A stretch of DNA of 7,967 bases from JBCCRH01 sp039208045 (GTDB lineage: Bacteria > Bacteroidota > Bacteroidia > Chitinophagales > Saprospiraceae), in assembly GCA_039208045.1 (NCBI GenBank), contig JBCCRH010000301.1, forward strand, positions 1 through 7,967. The letters run 5' to 3'. The notes beneath the pieces are model-generated. The model saw nothing but the letters and a program-made list of their open reading frames with translations. It did no database searches and was not told the DNA's origin. This document shows, one piece after another, positions 4,821-7,967 of the stretch (its first letter is position 1; each line of letters starts with the position of its first letter). A program made the translations under genes and the position numbers.

Positions 4821-4895
4821 CTTGTCCTCCTTATAGGAGACTAACAACTTCCTATAGCGAGGTCTTAAAGTAGGGCCGCCCTTATTTTGGACAAG
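4821..4895. repeat. Compound inverted-repeat structure downstream of aceA
   Basis: An outer 7-bp pair CTTGTCC/GGACAAG (4821-4827 with 4889-4895) encloses a hairpin TATAGGA/TCCTATA (4832-4838 with 4850-4856) and a short GC hairpin AGGG-CCG-CCCT (4872-4882, read on plus). On the minus strand the outer stem is followed by a T-rich stretch (TTCTTTG). It lies 33-107 nt beyond the aceA stop and may be the first transcription stop or an mRNA 3' stabiliser for aceBA. It is an alternative to, or acts with, the hairpin at 4703-4764. Confidence 0.45.
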
Positions 4896-4927
4896 CCCTG
4901 TTGATCTTACAAGACCTAAAAACGTAC

Positions 4928-6208
4928 CTAATGTGCAAACTGCTCCGTCTCCGTACTACCAGCCATCGCAACCGTAGAAGATTGCCCTTGCTGTACGGTA
5001 TTCTGGACATAGTCAAAGTAAGACGTACCGACGAACGCTTGGTGCTTCACTGCTGCAAAACCAGACTTCTGCAACGCGAATTCGCGCTCCTGCAACTGAC
5101 AGTAACCTGCCATACCTTTTTCATGGTATGCTTTTGATAGTTCAAACATAGAAGTATTCAAAGCATGGAACCCAGCCAAGGTGATAAACTGGAACTTAAA
5201 GCCTAGTTCTGCCAAATCTTCGCGGAAGCTTGCAATCTCATCCATTGGAAGATTGGCTCTCCAGTTGAACGATGGGCTACAGTTGTATGCCAATAATTTT
5301 CCAGGGAACTCCGCGTGGATCGCTTCAGCAAAAGCGCGCGCTTGCTTAATGTCTGGCTTAGAAGTCTCCATCCACAATAAATCTGCATATGGTGCATAAG
5401 ATAAGCCTCTAGAAATCGCCTGATTTAAACCGGCTTCTACCTCAAAGAATCCTTCACGGGTACGCTTACCTGTTACGAATGGGCGGTCACGCTCATCTAC
5501 ATCGCTGGTCAACAGATTAGCCGCATCGGCATCCGTTCTGGCAATCAAAATGGCCGGTGCATTCATCACATCCGCTGCCAAACGAGCGGCTACTAACTTA
5601 TCAATCGCTTCCTGTGTAGGTACTAATACTTTTCCACCCAAGTGACCACACTTCTTTGCAGAAGATAACTGATCTTCAAAGTGTACACCAGACGCACCTG
5701 CTTCAATCATGCCTTTCATCAATTCGTAAGCATTCAAATTGCCACCAAACCCTGCCTCTGCATCCGCAATAATTGGTACCATCCAATCGGTATTGCCCTC
5801 TCCGCTTACGGACTGAATCTGATCGCGGCGCAGTAAGGCATTATTGATACGCTTCACTACCTTTGGCACAGAATCTGCCGGATAAAGCGACTGATCCGGG
5901 TACATTTGGCCTGCTAAGTTCGCATCGGCGGCTACTTGCCATCCGCTAAGGTAGATTGCCTCCAAACCTGCGGTTACTTCCTGCACCGCTTGATTTCCCG
6001 TAAGGGCACCCAAACCAGCCGTGTAAGGCTTAGTATGCAGCTGATGCCAGAATTTTTTGGCTCCCTCTTTAGCTAAGGTATATTCGATTTGCATGCTGCC
6101 TCTCAGCTTGATCACATCTTCTGCTAAGTAAGGGCGCGTAATACCTTTCCATCTTGGATTAGTTAACCATTCGGTAGTAAGTTGCTGGATTTGAATTGCT
6201 CTAGTCAT
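4928..6208 (-). CDS. aceA: Isocitrate lyase
   Basis: The first glyoxylate-shunt enzyme cleaves isocitrate to glyoxylate and succinate; it is a cytoplasmic homotetramer. It has 426 residues, against 434 for E. coli AceA. Motifs: an N-terminal WLTNPRWKGITRPY stretch (14-27), SGWQVAADAN (88-97), PIIADAEAGFGG (145-156, metal and substrate binding), the catalytic loop KKCGH (185-189, nucleophile region Cys187), ILIARTDADAA (about 220-230) and NCSPSFNW. The C-terminal tail AGSTETEQF is family-typical and closes the active site. All key residues are present. It is the second gene of the aceB-aceA operon, 26 bp after aceB, with a T-rich gap and no Shine-Dalgarno. Converges on the AraC gene. The ATG at 6208 gives the normal N-terminus. 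Confidence 0.97.
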   Translation of the reverse strand: MTRAIQIQQLTTEWLTNPRWKGITRPYLAEDVIKLRGSMQIEYTLAKEGAKKFWHQLHTKPYTAGLGALTGNQAVQEVTAGLEAIYLSGWQVAADANLAGQMYPDQSLYPADSVPKVVKRINNALLRRDQIQSVSGEGNTDWMVPIIADAEAGFGGNLNAYELMKGMIEAGASGVHFEDQLSSAKKCGHLGGKVLVPTQEAIDKLVAARLAADVMNAPAILIARTDADAANLLTSDVDERDRPFVTGKRTREGFFEVEAGLNQAISRGLSYAPYADLLWMETSKPDIKQARAFAEAIHAEFPGKLLAYNCSPSFNWRANLPMDEIASFREDLAELGFKFQFITLAGFHALNTSMFELSKAYHEKGMAGYCQLQEREFALQKSGFAAVKHQAFVGTSYFDYVQNTVQQGQSSTVAMAGSTETEQFAH

Positions 6209-6234
6209 GATAATATATTTTTTTGGATAAGTGG

Positions 6235-7848
6235 TTAGTTAATTAATTCGTAAGCTGTTGTTGTCAAAAATTCCTGGTATTCTTTCTCCTTGATTAAGGT
6301 GTCAAAGAGCTGTATGGCTTCTGGGAAACGTCCATTGGCATAAGCGGCTGATCCGATATAAGCTTCAATCTTTTGGAGCTCTTCTTGGATTAGCGTTTGG
6401 CACAATTCGTAGGTAATCTTCCGGCCATCATCTAGGCTTGCTTCTTGGTGTAGCCACTGCCATACCTGTGTGCGCGATATTTCCGCCGTAGCGGCATCTT
6501 CCATGAGGTGATAAATCGCAGCAGCACCATTGCCCCGCAACCAACTCTCGATGTAGAGAATGCCCACATTGATGTTTTTGCGTAAGCCCACTTCGGTGAT
6601 CGTTCCTTTCGGCACCTCAATGAGGTCAGCCGCAGAAGCTTCTACATCAGGGCGCTGCTTAGTGACTTGGTTCAGGGTAGGCATATACTCATCAAAAACT
6701 TCCATGGCAACGCTCACCAAACCAGGGTGTGCCACCCAGCTACCATCGTGGCCTGCTTGCACTTCCCGTAGCTTATCCGCACGTACTTTGTCCAATGCCT
6801 TTGCATTTGCTTCAGGGTCGTTCTTAATTGGAATCTGAGCTGCCATGCCACCCATAGCGTGTACGCCACGGCGGTGGCAGGTCTTGATCACCAACTCAGA
6901 GTAAGCCTTCATGAAGGGGACAGTCATGGTGATCTGTGCGCGATCGGGCATGATGTAGCCAGGGCGATTCTTGAAGCGCTTGATGAAGGAGAAAATATAG
7001 TCCCAACGGCCACAATTGAGGCCGGCAGAGTGGTCTTTTAGTTCATACAGGATTTCGTCTAGCTCAAAAGAAGCCAAAATGGTTTCGACTAATACGGTAG
7101 CTTTGATCGTCTTTTGCGGGATACCCAAATATTCTTGAGCAAAGACAAACACCTTATTCCAAAGGCGTGCTTCTTTGTGGCTTTCTAACTTAGGTAGGTA
7201 AAAATAGGGGCCAGAACCTTTGGCTAGCAAAGTCTTTGCATTGTGGAAAAAGTACAGTCCAAAATCGACTAGTGATCCACTCATTGGTTTTCCTTGGTAG
7301 AAAATATTCTTTTCGGGCAAGTGCCAGCCTCTCGGGCGTACCATGAGCGTAGCCGTCTTTTCATTGAGTTCATATAGTTTTCCAGTGCGGGGGTGCGTAA
7401 AACTAATGGTACCCTCAATCGCATCTTTCAGATTGATTTGCCCTTGAATGGTATTGCTCCAGCTCGGCGTGTTGCTATCTTCAAAATCAGCCATAAATAC
7501 TTTGGCACCAGAGTTAAGCGCGTTGATAATCATCTTGCGATCTACAGGACCGGTAATTTCTACTCGGCGATCCAGCAAGTCAGCAGGCAGGGGTGCCACT
7601 TTCCAGTCGCTTTCGCGCATGGTAGCCGTTTCCGGCAAAAAGTCGGGCAACTCCCCACGGTCGATTGCCGCTTGGGTTTTTGCTCGTTCGGTGAAAAGGG
7701 CTATTCGTTCTGCCTCGAATAGCTCGTGCAGCTTTGTCAAGAAGGTGAGGGCTTCGGCACTTAGGATAGCCGCAAAAGCTTCCGTGTAGGTACCTCTGAC
7801 CTCAACATCTTGAATTTTTGGATACATAGGAATCATTGTGGATAGCAT
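6235..7848 (-). CDS. aceB: Malate synthase A
   Basis: The second glyoxylate-shunt enzyme condenses glyoxylate with acetyl-CoA to malate. With the ATG at 7848 it has 537 residues, near the 533 of E. coli AceB. Motifs (537 numbering): VFMADFEDSNTPSW (117-130), LMVRPRGWHL (168-177, catalytic Arg region), YLPKLES (217-223), VETI, GLNCGRWDYIFS (276-287), HAMGGMAAQIP (330-340), HDGSWVAHPGL (367-377), and the C-terminal signature INVGILYIESWLRGNGAAAI (426-445) followed by HLMEDAATAEISR with the catalytic-base Asp. A GTG nine codons upstream (7875) is also in frame. I prefer the ATG because of its A-rich leader (AAAAAACAAGAAAC), though Met14 or Met17 could also serve. It is first in an operon with aceA, with a 23-bp palindrome upstream. 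Confidence 0.97.
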   Translation of the reverse strand: MLSTMIPMYPKIQDVEVRGTYTEAFAAILSAEALTFLTKLHELFEAERIALFTERAKTQAAIDRGELPDFLPETATMRESDWKVAPLPADLLDRRVEITGPVDRKMIINALNSGAKVFMADFEDSNTPSWSNTIQGQINLKDAIEGTISFTHPRTGKLYELNEKTATLMVRPRGWHLPEKNIFYQGKPMSGSLVDFGLYFFHNAKTLLAKGSGPYFYLPKLESHKEARLWNKVFVFAQEYLGIPQKTIKATVLVETILASFELDEILYELKDHSAGLNCGRWDYIFSFIKRFKNRPGYIMPDRAQITMTVPFMKAYSELVIKTCHRRGVHAMGGMAAQIPIKNDPEANAKALDKVRADKLREVQAGHDGSWVAHPGLVSVAMEVFDEYMPTLNQVTKQRPDVEASAADLIEVPKGTITEVGLRKNINVGILYIESWLRGNGAAAIYHLMEDAATAEISRTQVWQWLHQEASLDDGRKITYELCQTLIQEELQKIEAYIGSAAYANGRFPEAIQLFDTLIKEKEYQEFLTTTAYELIN

Positions 7849-7893
7849 GTTTCTTGTTTTTTGCTTTGTTACCACAATATGCGGATTTTATTC

Positions 7894-7916
7894 ATTTAGC
7901 GGAAATTCCGCTAAAT
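7894..7916. promoter_or_regulatory. Perfect 23-bp palindrome upstream of aceB, candidate operator
   Basis: ATTTAGCGGAA-A-TTCCGCTAAAT: two 11-bp half-sites mirror exactly around a single central base (7905), ending 45 bp upstream of the preferred aceB ATG. Symmetry and size fit a dimeric helix-turn-helix repressor or activator site. It overlaps the place where the aceBA promoter must be; TATATTTA on the minus strand (7920-7913) is a near match to a -7 box and runs into it. A related partial half-site, GCGGATTT, lies at 7881-7888. The protein that binds is not identifiable in this window. Confidence 0.65.
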
Positions 7917-7967
7917 ATATTTTTTCCTCTTTTTTGACTACTTTTACGGTATCCAACCGCAAAAAAC
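7917..7967. other. Upstream region of aceBA, gene content not visible
   Basis: T-rich sequence running off the window edge. On the plus strand TTTTTTGACTACTTTTACGG has a near -7 box (TACTTTTA) and could be the promoter of a divergent gene beyond 7967. No start codon is seen on the plus strand in this segment. The shared palindrome at 7894-7916 would then sit between two divergent promoters. Confidence 0.3.

Noticed and set aside
7849..7875. GTG start adding nine residues to aceB
   Set aside because: Family length and the A-rich leader favour the ATG at 7848. The GTG extension (MVTKQKTRN) has no support beyond being in frame.
1..7967. CRISPR array or phage defence system
   Set aside because: No regularly spaced direct repeats and no cas, restriction-modification, reverse-transcriptase or toxin-antitoxin core domains are visible. 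The only candidate module part is the small protein at 37-273.

Overview
The window looks like Bacteroidota chromosomal DNA of moderate GC content. Start codons lack clear Shine-Dalgarno sequences and instead sit behind A-rich leaders. Promoter-like TAnnTTTG boxes occur upstream of ssrA and purC. The tmRNA tag ends in YAMAA, as in this phylum, and the protein families (long-form PurC, LYS1-like oxidoreductase, aceB-aceA order) fit. A Saprospiria- or Cytophagia-like host is plausible, but this is inference.

Bases 1-470 are a small accessory patch. A 78-residue protein gene is followed by a perfect 120-bp inverted copy of its own 5' part, and possibly by the remnant of an HNH-nuclease gene. Bases 469-689 hold no convincing gene. 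Bases 681-1366 (minus strand) hold the most unusual object: a tmRNA gene (ssrA) whose T arm is split by a 264-nt group I intron, followed by a terminator. The intron has its P1, P2, P3, P4, P6a, P7, P8, P9 and P10 pairings readable, carries no ORF, and leaves a 3' exon of only 13 nt. The predicted tag peptide is GNTQYAMAA.

Bases 1521-3672 hold two convergent metabolic genes only 7 bp apart: a saccharopine/alanine dehydrogenase-like oxidoreductase (plus) and SAICAR synthase purC (minus). An AraC-family regulator (plus, 3794-4684) diverges from purC. Its gene ends in a 243-bp intergenic stretch with two elaborate hairpins that probably terminate the convergent aceBA transcript.

Bases 4928-7848 (minus) are the glyoxylate-shunt operon: aceB (malate synthase A) then aceA (isocitrate lyase), 26 bp apart. 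Together they bypass the CO2-releasing steps of the TCA cycle and allow growth on acetate or fatty-acid carbon. A perfect 23-bp palindrome upstream of aceB is a strong candidate operator.
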